A DNA stretch of 64,000 nt from CAYNEO01 sp964396245. GTDB taxonomy: Bacteria > Zixibacteria > MSB-5A5 > GN15 > FEB-12. Position 1 is the stretch's first letter, and every line of letters begins with the position of its first letter. The notes below the pieces were generated by a model. The model had not been told where the DNA came from, did no database searches, and saw only the letters and a program-made list of their open reading frames with translations. Shown here piece by piece: positions 26,318 to 35,464 of this stretch. Both the position numbers and the translations under genes were made by a program. The stretch spans positions 1-64,000 of the forward strand of contig CAYNEO010000010.1 of the NCBI GenBank assembly GCA_964396245.1, read 5' to 3'.

Positions 26318-29113
26318 CTAACCGTGTAATGCCAGTGAAACCGGGAAATACTCGAAAAGGTCACCGGCCAAAATTACGTCATCGTTGGCTGGAATCGCCA
26401 GCCCGCTGAAGCCGTTACCCCATTCCTTCGGAAGACCACTCGGCAACACGATACGGGTATCTTCCCACACCTCCCGCCCGAGCGGCAACCGGCCCTCTGA
26501 TACGACACCGGTGAGAAGTCGCGGCGCGGCCGTAATTGCCCACTGGTTCTCGGTTTTTCTCAATAATGCAAAGACATGGTCCGCGAATCGTCCCTCGACT
26601 TCCAGCGGCAGGTACTCGCCCTTTTCGAACAATTGCCGCTTCTCACGCCGGATACGAAGAGCCTTATAGATCAGAAACAGCTTTACCCGTCCGTCCTCCA
26701 TCGTGTCGAGCAACTCGGCGATGAGTCCCTTTGGATCGGAATTCTCCTTTTCCATGATGTAAGTCAGCGCGGCCTTTCGGTCGGCAAAATCGACCGGCCG
26801 ACGGTTATCGGGATCGACCAGGTTCAGGTCCCAGAGTTCAGTGCCCTGGTAGAAGTCGGGAACCCCGGGGGCGGTCATTTTGATTATCGCCTGGGAGAGC
26901 GAGTTGAAAATGCCGTACCAGGTAACGGTGGCAAGAAACGGGAGGAACTCCGGCAGGAAGCGGTTATTGTCTGAAGGGGTCAATATCTTATCGACGAAGA
27001 GAGTGTATGCATTCTCATAATCCGTATCCGGCTTGATCCAGGCGGTATGTACTTTCGCTTCACGAATTGCTTTTGTTCCGTACTGCTTGATCCGTTCAAT
27101 ATATCTTTCGTCGGGGCCGGATGGGGGACAGGTCCCCAGAAGCGTCTGGTAAAGGAAATACTCGTCATTCTTATCCGGCACGACCTCCCGCTCGATTCTC
27201 TTCTTCCGCGTCCGGTTGAGCCGGGCCCAGTTCTTGAGATTATATTCCCATTCTCTGGGAAGCTCGGAGAGAACAGCAAGTCTCATGCGCACATCCTCGC
27301 CACGCTTGGTATCGTGAGTGGAAGTAGTGTTCATCGAGTGGGGGTGATGCGCCATTCGCTCAATGAAAAACCGATGCGCTTCGTCGACCGAAATACCAAA
27401 TTCATGCAGACCGCTGCCGACCTCGTTGAATGCGATCAGGCGGTTGTAGACATACATCATCGTATCCTCAACACCTTTGGCCATCAACGGACCGGTGTAT
27501 TGCTGGAACGACATGACAAAGTCCATCCACTGGCGGCGTCGCTCTTCCGGGAGAGACTCATCGAATTCCAACAGCAGATACTGCTCGAGGAAATTCAATT
27601 CGTACAGCAGATCCGGACTGCGCCGTCGGGCTTTGTGCAGGGCCTTGACGATATATTCGCGGTCACTTTCAGTGCATTCTGTACCGTGGATATAAGTCCG
27701 GTACACGGGAAATTCTGCCATGATCTCCACGAGAGCGCGGCGCAATCCGTAAAGCGTAATGTCACGGCCGTAACGGCGGTCACCCGAAATGCTTTTCAGA
27801 TATTGCGCCAGGTTGTCGATATTGCCGGCCATGTGCTTTCCCAGAATAAGCTGCTTCTTCTGGTGCAGCAGAACCTGATAGGGCTCCTGCAGGCGTGTGA
27901 ACTTATAGTAGATCTTGCTGAAAGCATCGCGGTTGGCGCGATTACACAACAAACCGGTAACTTGATTGAGAAAATCGTAGCCGGTGGTACCATGCACCGG
28001 CCAGGAAGGCGGCAGATGTTCCGAAGGTTCGAGAATTTTCTCGACGACGATATACTTATCGCCGACCAGTTTGAGTAAACGTTCCAGGTACTGCGCCGGG
28101 TTATACAGGCCGTCGATATGGTCCACCCGGAAACCGGCGAAGACGGCATCCTCCGCCAGTTCGCGAATCAGTCGATGCGTGTGTTCGAAAACCGGTTCCT
28201 CGCTGACATTCACCGATATCAAGTCGTTGACCGTGAAAAAGCGCCGATAGTTGATTTCTTCAGTAGCAACCTTCCAGAACGACAACCGAAAGAGCTGTTC
28301 CGATATCAGGGAATCGAGGTCGTCGAAACTCCGCGGCTCACCCCTGGTGCCGTTAAAATAGGCGATATTGCTGTCGACAAACCGGCGAATTTCATCGTTT
28401 GCCGAATAGAGTCGCCAAAGCCCGCGTTTTGCATGCCGGATAGGTTCCTTCATGACAACGCCCGTCTTGCGTTGTGCCAGGGATTTTAGAAAGTTGATTG
28501 TGCCAAGGAAATTGACAAAGGACGGATCATCACCGTTCAGAGTCTTTTCCAGTGATTCGATATCATGCTCAAAGACTCGGGCGTAAGATTCTATTTTTAG
28601 CGGCAGGCGAAGTTGGTAGTAATTGATACTCAGTCCGCGCTCGTCGAAAGCGAGAGTAATTTCGCCTTCAGCCAGACATTCTGCATAGAACCGCCCCAGC
28701 AGGGGCACGAGCAGTCGACCGCGCATGTTCTCGTATGGATGGTCCCAGTAGATTTCAAAAAACCCGAAGAATTCAGACTGTTCGCCAATCTCGAGGACAT
28801 CCATGAGCATCAGGTTGTCGGAGTCGATGGCCATATGGTTGGGCACGATATCCTGAAGCCACGAAAGCCGGTGCCATCGGATAGTTGAGATCATGCGCTG
28901 AAATTCTTCCCGGCTGCCGAGCTCGGCGTTCAATTGGTCCGGATCGACTATGTCATACCCGTGCGTGCTGCCGGCGCGTGCCTTGAAAATCGGCGAGGCG
29001 TAGATCGTCGACAAACCGAGATGTGCCAGGTATGGCGCGATTTCCGATGCGTGTTTGAAGCCAAAAGAAGAATTGAACTGAAGTCGATACGTCGCGGAAG
29101 GTACAATACTCAT
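26318..29113 (-). CDS. treY: Malto-oligosyltrehalose synthase
   Basis: This GH13 enzyme converts the reducing-end alpha-1,4 bond of malto-oligosaccharides into the alpha,alpha-1,1 bond of trehalose; TreZ then releases trehalose. The 931-residue protein starts with PSATYRLQFNSSFGFKHA, characteristic of TreY, and contains SPIFKARAGSTHGYD, the nucleophile block FRVDHIDGLYNP, and late MTAPGVPDFYQGTELWD. The ATG overlaps the stop of the upstream GH57 gene (ATGA), so the two are translationally coupled. Confidence 0.95.
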   Translation of the reverse strand: MSIVPSATYRLQFNSSFGFKHASEIAPYLAHLGLSTIYASPIFKARAGSTHGYDIVDPDQLNAELGSREEFQRMISTIRWHRLSWLQDIVPNHMAIDSDNLMLMDVLEIGEQSEFFGFFEIYWDHPYENMRGRLLVPLLGRFYAECLAEGEITLAFDERGLSINYYQLRLPLKIESYARVFEHDIESLEKTLNGDDPSFVNFLGTINFLKSLAQRKTGVVMKEPIRHAKRGLWRLYSANDEIRRFVDSNIAYFNGTRGEPRSFDDLDSLISEQLFRLSFWKVATEEINYRRFFTVNDLISVNVSEEPVFEHTHRLIRELAEDAVFAGFRVDHIDGLYNPAQYLERLLKLVGDKYIVVEKILEPSEHLPPSWPVHGTTGYDFLNQVTGLLCNRANRDAFSKIYYKFTRLQEPYQVLLHQKKQLILGKHMAGNIDNLAQYLKSISGDRRYGRDITLYGLRRALVEIMAEFPVYRTYIHGTECTESDREYIVKALHKARRRSPDLLYELNFLEQYLLLEFDESLPEERRRQWMDFVMSFQQYTGPLMAKGVEDTMMYVYNRLIAFNEVGSGLHEFGISVDEAHRFFIERMAHHPHSMNTTSTHDTKRGEDVRMRLAVLSELPREWEYNLKNWARLNRTRKKRIEREVVPDKNDEYFLYQTLLGTCPPSGPDERYIERIKQYGTKAIREAKVHTAWIKPDTDYENAYTLFVDKILTPSDNNRFLPEFLPFLATVTWYGIFNSLSQAIIKMTAPGVPDFYQGTELWDLNLVDPDNRRPVDFADRKAALTYIMEKENSDPKGLIAELLDTMEDGRVKLFLIYKALRIRREKRQLFEKGEYLPLEVEGRFADHVFALLRKTENQWAITAAPRLLTGVVSEGRLPLGREVWEDTRIVLPSGLPKEWGNGFSGLAIPANDDVILAGDLFEYFPVSLALHG

Positions 29114-31536
29114 TCCACTTTCACTTTCAGAAGATCACCGACTTGTTTGAAGTGAGTCACCCACTTCGCAGCCCCGTCATCGCCCGAATCCGCCCGTTTC
29201 TTCATCGATGGGTATCTGTCTTTTGCCATGTTGAACAAGATTATCTGAGCCTGCCAGATATTGGGCTCGAGGGGAAGCTCCTTAATTGCCTTCAGGAAGC
29301 GGTGCATGTGCTTCAAAAGTGCAGTGTCCTCAGGAGAATCTGAAAACTGCTTCATATAATTGTCAATTTTGTCGCCGGCCAGGAAGTCCAACGTGGTCTT
29401 ATCGATCTGAACCGTCCATCGGTTGGCGTCCTCCACCAGCTCTTCCAGCCGGTCCATATCAACTTCATCCGCTTCGAGAATCTTGCGGATATCGGTGTTG
29501 AGAACGAATTCAAGAATCATCGAGAAATACCGCGGCAACATCATGCGAACGCCTTCGATCGCCTGCATCACCGGCAGATGTCGTTCGTAAATCTGGCGGA
29601 GGGATCCTTCAATTTCTTTCAGGCTCGTGTCGAGCAATTGATCGAGAATTCGACGCTGTTCGTCCCGGAAAAGGTGCCACAGAGAATAGCTGTGGTCGGC
29701 GAAGTGCTTATCTATCAGCCGGACGACATCCGAAATGTCACTCCGTTTGAAACTGGCCTCGATCTCCTTCTGCATATTCTGATATGATTCATCGCTGTCG
29801 AACGGACGCGCGCCCCCAACAATATTGTGGTCCCCGAGATGCAGGACGGCGAATGTGATCGTCTCTTCTTCACGAGTGATTTCAGAGTGTATCTTGACCG
29901 TCCCAACGGCCAGGTTCTGGCGACCAACCTCCGAACGATCGTAGCGAATTTCTGTGGTCCGGTAGGTGTACAGGTAAGTTGTCGGTTCGTAGTCCAGGAA
30001 CAGGGACGAGACACCGTAGTGGACCCCAACGCGTAAAAGATCGAGAACCGTCGGTTTCACCAGCCGGCGATATACTTCACCACCGTTCTTGAACTGAGCC
30101 TGGTTACTCGGAGCACGCTCGAGCAGGCCGATGAAGGCGTCCTCGAGAGCTATGCCGCTGAGATCATTGGCGAGTTGCATCACTCTCGCGGCGTACTGGA
30201 TTACCTGGACGGTCTCAATTCCCGATATCTCATCGAAAAACCAGCCGCAGCTCGTGTACATCAGCAACGCGTGGCGCTGCAACTCGAGTAGCTTGAGGAC
30301 CGTGGTCTGCTCTTCTTCGCTGAGCGTTCTCTTTATCTGCTCGGAGAGAAACCGGTCGACGCTTTCGGTGGAGCGGTCGAGAATGACATCTATGTACGCA
30401 TCCCTGATTTTCCACGGATCGTCGACAAACTCAGCCATGTGCTCCTCGTATATTTCGGCCACATTGTCGCGCAGCCAGTCCATCGCCCCCCGGAGCGGCG
30501 CCCGCCATGCCTGCGACCAGCCCGGGTGCATTCCGGTATTGCAGCCGCAGTTGGCACGCCACCGCTCGACACCGTGGATACAACTCCAGGATGTATTTTC
30601 GATAATCTGTACTTCGTATGTGGGCGGGTGCTTTTCCAGGTACTCGCCGTAGATCGTGGGCGCCGTTTTGCCTTGCTTTTCCAGAAAACGCAGACAATAA
30701 GCCAGCGCCATGTCACCATAATGATGATGATGTCCGTATGTCTCGCCGTCCGTGGCAACGTGCGACAGTTCCGCATGCTCCGGCTTTTCGGAGAAAGTGG
30801 AAGTCAGGCGGTTGGCGAAATGCTCGCCGTTGTCAAGGACGTCGCCGAACGCGATATCCTGCGATATCGGGCCGTCATAGAAGAAGAGGGTGATAGTCCG
30901 TCCCGAGGGCAGTTTGCAGAGGTACGGCAGCTTCGGGTCGATTGAGCTGTTGCTGACATCCTTCCATTCATCGTCCTCGGGGCCCTTCACCTTGCCGGCT
31001 TGACGGGGAGCCAGGATGGTAAAGGTGATGCCGTGCTCGGCCAAAATATCGAGGGTTTCAAGATCGACAGCCGTTTCCGGCAGCCACATCCCCTCCGGTT
31101 GGCGACCGAACCGGAATTCGAAGTCTTTCATGCCCCATTTCACCTGGGTCTGCTTGTCACGGGTATTCGCCAGCGGCATTATCAGGTGGTTATACGCCTG
31201 GGCGATGGCCGAGCCGTGACCTGAGAATCGTTCGCGGCTTTTCTGGTCCGCCTTAATGATACCGTCATAGATATCCGGATGGTGGGGTTTCATCCAGGAC
31301 AGCAACGTCGGGCCGAAGTTGAAGCTGATTCGTGAGTAATTGTTTATTATGTCTATAATCCGCTGATCCGAGTCGAGAATTCTGGAAGCGGTATTAGGGG
31401 CGTAGCACTCTGCCGTCACTCGCTCGTTCCAGTCGTGGTATGGATAGGCGGAATCCTGCAGCTCGACTTCCTCAAGCCAGGGATTTTCTCGCGGCGGTTG
31501 ATAGAAGTGCCCGTGTATGGTTGTGAAACGATCCAT
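29110..31536 (-). CDS. GH57-family glycoside hydrolase, DUF3536 type
   Basis: This 808-residue protein resembles family 57 alpha-glucan-active enzymes. It starts with TIHGHFYQPPRENPW (motif 1 His), has the nucleophile region GMWLPETAVD and the acid/base region ATDGETYGHHHHYG. The second half is DUF3536-like. GH57 members include amylases, 4-alpha-glucanotransferases and branching enzymes; the exact reaction is not predictable. Its place between treZ and treY, overlapping both (TAATG with treZ, ATGA with treY), implies action on the same glucan substrate, for instance shortening chains for TreY. It lacks a signal peptide and is cytoplasmic. Confidence 0.85.
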   Translation of the reverse strand: MDRFTTIHGHFYQPPRENPWLEEVELQDSAYPYHDWNERVTAECYAPNTASRILDSDQRIIDIINNYSRISFNFGPTLLSWMKPHHPDIYDGIIKADQKSRERFSGHGSAIAQAYNHLIMPLANTRDKQTQVKWGMKDFEFRFGRQPEGMWLPETAVDLETLDILAEHGITFTILAPRQAGKVKGPEDDEWKDVSNSSIDPKLPYLCKLPSGRTITLFFYDGPISQDIAFGDVLDNGEHFANRLTSTFSEKPEHAELSHVATDGETYGHHHHYGDMALAYCLRFLEKQGKTAPTIYGEYLEKHPPTYEVQIIENTSWSCIHGVERWRANCGCNTGMHPGWSQAWRAPLRGAMDWLRDNVAEIYEEHMAEFVDDPWKIRDAYIDVILDRSTESVDRFLSEQIKRTLSEEEQTTVLKLLELQRHALLMYTSCGWFFDEISGIETVQVIQYAARVMQLANDLSGIALEDAFIGLLERAPSNQAQFKNGGEVYRRLVKPTVLDLLRVGVHYGVSSLFLDYEPTTYLYTYRTTEIRYDRSEVGRQNLAVGTVKIHSEITREEETITFAVLHLGDHNIVGGARPFDSDESYQNMQKEIEASFKRSDISDVVRLIDKHFADHSYSLWHLFRDEQRRILDQLLDTSLKEIEGSLRQIYERHLPVMQAIEGVRMMLPRYFSMILEFVLNTDIRKILEADEVDMDRLEELVEDANRWTVQIDKTTLDFLAGDKIDNYMKQFSDSPEDTALLKHMHRFLKAIKELPLEPNIWQAQIILFNMAKDRYPSMKKRADSGDDGAAKWVTHFKQVGDLLKVKVE

Positions 31537-33365
31537 TAATTATCCTGTCTCTCGTACAGCACGAATGCGTATGGTTTTAGTCGTATTTTCTCAGCCGGAT
31601 TGATGATCTCCGGGACATCGGAACCCGGCCCGAGCCACGCCGTATCTGCGGTATCGAGTCTCTTGCACCACCGACCGGTCAGACCAGTGGGGAGGAATTC
31701 CGCTTCCCGCTCACTGAAGTTCATCACACAGAACACTTGAGACTCGCGATGAGTTCTCCGCATCGTTATTATTGATGTTTGTTCCACGTGCGAAACAACC
31801 GTGTCCTGCTTGCTCAAGTGCAACAGTGCGGGAATATCGGTTCGGAGCGAAATCAGCGTGCGGTATAGCTCCAGCATGGTTCTGTGCCGACCCTGATTGC
31901 GTTTGGTCCAGTCCGGTCTCGATCGCTCGAACGTCTCTTCGCTCTGTGGATCGGGCGGCGCCTGCTCCCAGCCGAATGATTTGAACTCTTCGGCGCGGCC
32001 CCGGCGCACTGCCTCGATCAAGTCCCTGTCGGAATGGCTTACGAAATATTGAAACGGATTATCTTCGGCGTATTCTTCGCCCATAAACAACAGGGGTATA
32101 TAAGGAGAAGTCAACAGCGTTGCGGCCGCCAACTTGGCCGCCTCGAACGAGACAATCTGCGCCAGTCGGTCACCCATCATCCGGTTGCCCACTTGATCGT
32201 GGTTCTGGATGAAAACCACGAACCGGTCAGCCGGAATGTCAGCCGATGAACTTCCGTGATGACGTTTACGGTACTTCGAGTAAACCCAGGAATAGACGAA
32301 CCCTTCTTTAAGCGCCTTGACCAGCTGCTCCGGCTCTCCAAAGTCCTGGTAGTAGCCGTTTTTCTCACCGGTGAGCAACGTATGCACAGCGTGATGAAAA
32401 TCATCGGACCACTGGGCGTCTACCTCATACCCACCTTTTGTTCGTGATCTGATCACACGCGCATCGTTCAAATCACTCTCGGCAATCAGGTAGAACTGGC
32501 GTCCGACTCTGCCCGAGAACTCCTGTACCCGTTCGGACATCTCATCGAGGATGTGTTTTGCCCCCGTATCGAAGATACCGTGAATGGCATCGAGCCGTAA
32601 ACCGTCGATGTGGTAGTGCTCGAACCAGCAGAGAGCGTTTTCGATGAAGTAATTGCGGACGCCGTCACAGTAAGCATCGTCGAAGTTGACCGCTTTACCC
32701 CATGGCGTGTGATACTTGTCCGTGAAGTACGGACCGAACTCGGCAAGATAGTTGCCTTCCGGCCCAAGGTGATTGTAGACGACATCCAGGATAACAGCCA
32801 TACCGTGCAGGTGACAAGCCTCAACAAGTCTTTTCAATCCGTCCGCGGCGCCGTATGAATTCTGGACGGCGAACGGATAGGCGCCGTCATAGCCCCAATT
32901 TCGGCCGCCGGGAAACTGCGTGACAGGCATGATGTCAACGGCATTGATGCCGAGTTCGCGAAGATCATCGAGCCGGTTTATCACGGCATCGAAGGTCCCC
33001 TCAGGCGTGAACGTGCCGACGTGCAGCTCATACATTATCATCTCTGCGAGCGGAATGCCCTGCCAGCCGTCATCCTGCCACCGGAAGGTCGCGTGATCGA
33101 CCAACGATGAGGGCCCATGGACGCCGTCCGGTTGGAAAGCGGAAACCGGGTCGGGTCGTTCTTGCCTGTTGCCCGGTCGATACCAGTATCTCGCCCCCGG
33201 TTTTATGTCTTCAACCACCGTCTTCCAATAGCCGTCCTCGGTTTTCAGCATGGGGATTTCAGATTCGGCGGGCGAGACGATGTGCAGAGAAACACTTTCG
33301 TGCAGGGGGGCCCAGACGATAAACTCACACGTGCCGGCGCCGATAAATCGAGTTCCGATTTTCAT
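31536..33365 (-). CDS. treZ: Malto-oligosyltrehalose trehalohydrolase
   Basis: This GH13 enzyme cleaves trehalose from maltooligosyl-trehalose made by TreY. The 609-residue protein has an N-terminal CBM48-like domain (CEFIVWAPLHESV), the catalytic barrel blocks YELHVGTFTPEGTF, LDVVYNHLGPEGNYL and DGLRLDAIHGIFD (nucleophile Asp), LIAESDLND (acid/base Glu) and FIQNHDQVGNR, then a C-terminal beta domain. The stop overlaps the GH57 start by one base (TAATG). The start has AGGTCAGG directly upstream. The gap to glgB is 95 bases. Confidence 0.95.
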   Translation of the reverse strand: MKIGTRFIGAGTCEFIVWAPLHESVSLHIVSPAESEIPMLKTEDGYWKTVVEDIKPGARYWYRPGNRQERPDPVSAFQPDGVHGPSSLVDHATFRWQDDGWQGIPLAEMIMYELHVGTFTPEGTFDAVINRLDDLRELGINAVDIMPVTQFPGGRNWGYDGAYPFAVQNSYGAADGLKRLVEACHLHGMAVILDVVYNHLGPEGNYLAEFGPYFTDKYHTPWGKAVNFDDAYCDGVRNYFIENALCWFEHYHIDGLRLDAIHGIFDTGAKHILDEMSERVQEFSGRVGRQFYLIAESDLNDARVIRSRTKGGYEVDAQWSDDFHHAVHTLLTGEKNGYYQDFGEPEQLVKALKEGFVYSWVYSKYRKRHHGSSSADIPADRFVVFIQNHDQVGNRMMGDRLAQIVSFEAAKLAAATLLTSPYIPLLFMGEEYAEDNPFQYFVSHSDRDLIEAVRRGRAEEFKSFGWEQAPPDPQSEETFERSRPDWTKRNQGRHRTMLELYRTLISLRTDIPALLHLSKQDTVVSHVEQTSIITMRRTHRESQVFCVMNFSEREAEFLPTGLTGRWCKRLDTADTAWLGPGSDVPEIINPAEKIRLKPYAFVLYERQDN

Positions 33366-33460
33366 CCTGACCTACATCACCATAGCTGCACTGCGGTCTG
33401 TCGCTGTCGGCCGCAAGCCTTTGTCGCGACACGGTATCGGTTGCGGGCTACGACTCATTT

Positions 33461-35443
33461 TCACACCTCGCGCTTGAAGACAAGGATACTGAGCGGAGGG
33501 AGAGTCAGGGATATTGAATGGTAAAAGCCGTAGGCCGACACCGGTGTGGCTTCAACTCCACCCAGGTTACCCTGCCCGCTGCCTCCGTACGTCGTCGCGT
33601 CGCTGTTCAGCAGTTCCTTCCAGTAGCCGCCTTTCGGCACACCTATCTTGTAGTTGCGGCGGGGGACAGGCGTGAAATTGCAGATGATCAACAGCGGCTC
33701 GTCATTTTCCTTGCCGCATCGAAGGAAACTGATCACCGAGTTTTCCCAGTCGTTGGCGTCGATCCATCGAAATCCGCCCGCGTCGAAATCACGTTCGAAC
33801 AGCGCCGGTTCGCTGCGGTAGAACCGGTTGAGATCGCGCATCCACTGGTGCAATCCCTGGTGCGGCGGATATTGGAGCAAATGCCAGTCAAGACTCTTCT
33901 CATGGTTCCACTCATCCCACTGTCCGAACTCGGTACCCATAAACAGCATCTTCTTGCCCGGGTGAGCGTACATATATCCCAACAGCAATCGAACATTGGC
34001 GAACTTCTGCCAGGCGTCGCCCGGCATCTTCCTCAGGATGGAGCCTTTGCCATGGACCACTTCATCGTGTGACAGCGGCAGTACAAAGTTCTCGTTGAAG
34101 GCGTACCACAGGCTGAAGGTCAGCTGGTTGTGGTGGTACTTGCGATGAATCGGATCTTTTGAAATGTAGTCCAGCGTGTCATGCATCCAGCCCATGTTCC
34201 ATTTTTCACCGAACCCCAGCCCGCCGACATACGCCGGTCGGGAGACCATCGGCCAGGCGGTGGACTCTTCGGCGATTGTTTCGATATCCGGAAATTCACC
34301 GTACACAGCTTCGTTGAAGCGCTTGAGAAAGTTAATTGCCTCGATATTTTCGTTTCCGCCGTATTCGTTCGGAATCCACTCACCCGCTTTGCGGGAATAA
34401 TCCAGGTAGAGCATCGATGCTACGGCATCCACCCGGAGACCGTCAGCGTGATATCTTTCCAGCCAGAAAACGGCGTTGCTGATCAGGAAATTCCGCACCT
34501 CGTTTCGGCCATAGTTGAATATCTCGCTTTTCCAGTCCGGGTGAAAACCCTTGCGCGGGTCGGCGTGCTCGTAAAGGTGGGTGCCGTCGAAATAAGCAAG
34601 ACCGTACTCATCCGACGGAAAATGCGACGGCACCCAGTCCAGGATCACGCCTATCCCGTTCTGGTGGAGCTGATCGACGAGATACATGAAGTCTTCCGGC
34701 TCCCCATACCGGCTCGATGGCGCGAAATAGCCGCCGGTCTGGTAACCCCACGAGCCGTAAAAGGGATGCTCCATCACCGGCAGGAACTCAACATGCGTGA
34801 ATCCCATTTCCTTGACATATGGCACCAGGTCACGGGCAATTTCCCGATAGTCAAGATACCGGTTGCTGTCATCCGGAGCTCGCCTCCATGAGCCGAGATG
34901 AACTTCATATATCGCCATCGGGGCTTCGAGATTATTTTTCTCGTGCCGGTTAGCCATCCAGTCGCCGTCGCCCCAATCATAATTCAAATCCCACACACAA
35001 CTGGCCGTTCGCGGCGCTATCTCCCAGTGAAAGCCGAACGGATCTCCCTTGTCAACGCGGTAACCGTTGCTGTTCGAGACGATATGATACTTGTATCGTT
35101 CAGCAGTCTTCAGACCGGGTATGAACCCTTCCCAGATCCCGGACCCGTCCCACCTGACGGCAAGGGGGTGAGATTCGGTGTTCCAGCCGTTGAAATCCCC
35201 GATCACCGAAACGGTGCGGGCATTTGGCGCCCATACGGCAAAATGCACGCCTTCGGTCCCGTCGACCGTCATCACATGAGAACCCAGCTTCTCGTGGATC
35301 CGGAAGTGATTACCTTCTTTAAACAGGTGCACGTCGTAATCGGTAAGCAGACCCGGACCGTGTATAACGTTCTTGGAAACCGGTGCGGACGGATCTGGCT
35401 TTTGTTTCTTGTCTTTTGGTGTATTTCCAGCCTTTTGTGGCAC
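33461..35443 (-). CDS. glgB: 1,4-alpha-glucan branching enzyme (GH13)
   Basis: This enzyme introduces alpha-1,6 branches into linear alpha-glucan. The 660-residue protein has a Lys/Pro-rich N-terminus, a CBM48 domain (HFAVWAPNARTVSVIGDFNGW), and the GlgB-type catalytic blocks LPVMEHPFYGSWGYQ, DWVPSHFPSD, DGLRVDAVASMLYLDY (nucleophile), IAEEST (acid/base) and LSHDEVVHGKGS. With GlgE upstream it would build branched maltose-derived glucan. It lies 21 bases after treS-mak. Confidence 0.95.
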   Translation of the reverse strand: MPQKAGNTPKDKKQKPDPSAPVSKNVIHGPGLLTDYDVHLFKEGNHFRIHEKLGSHVMTVDGTEGVHFAVWAPNARTVSVIGDFNGWNTESHPLAVRWDGSGIWEGFIPGLKTAERYKYHIVSNSNGYRVDKGDPFGFHWEIAPRTASCVWDLNYDWGDGDWMANRHEKNNLEAPMAIYEVHLGSWRRAPDDSNRYLDYREIARDLVPYVKEMGFTHVEFLPVMEHPFYGSWGYQTGGYFAPSSRYGEPEDFMYLVDQLHQNGIGVILDWVPSHFPSDEYGLAYFDGTHLYEHADPRKGFHPDWKSEIFNYGRNEVRNFLISNAVFWLERYHADGLRVDAVASMLYLDYSRKAGEWIPNEYGGNENIEAINFLKRFNEAVYGEFPDIETIAEESTAWPMVSRPAYVGGLGFGEKWNMGWMHDTLDYISKDPIHRKYHHNQLTFSLWYAFNENFVLPLSHDEVVHGKGSILRKMPGDAWQKFANVRLLLGYMYAHPGKKMLFMGTEFGQWDEWNHEKSLDWHLLQYPPHQGLHQWMRDLNRFYRSEPALFERDFDAGGFRWIDANDWENSVISFLRCGKENDEPLLIICNFTPVPRRNYKIGVPKGGYWKELLNSDATTYGGSGQGNLGGVEATPVSAYGFYHSISLTLPPLSILVFKREV

Positions 35444-35464
35444 TGTATCCTCCTTAATGGTTGA

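Noticed and set aside
27047..28078. A 343-codon plus-strand ORF inside treY
   Set aside because: It is antisense to a well-conserved treY region with catalytic motifs and shows no domain of its own.
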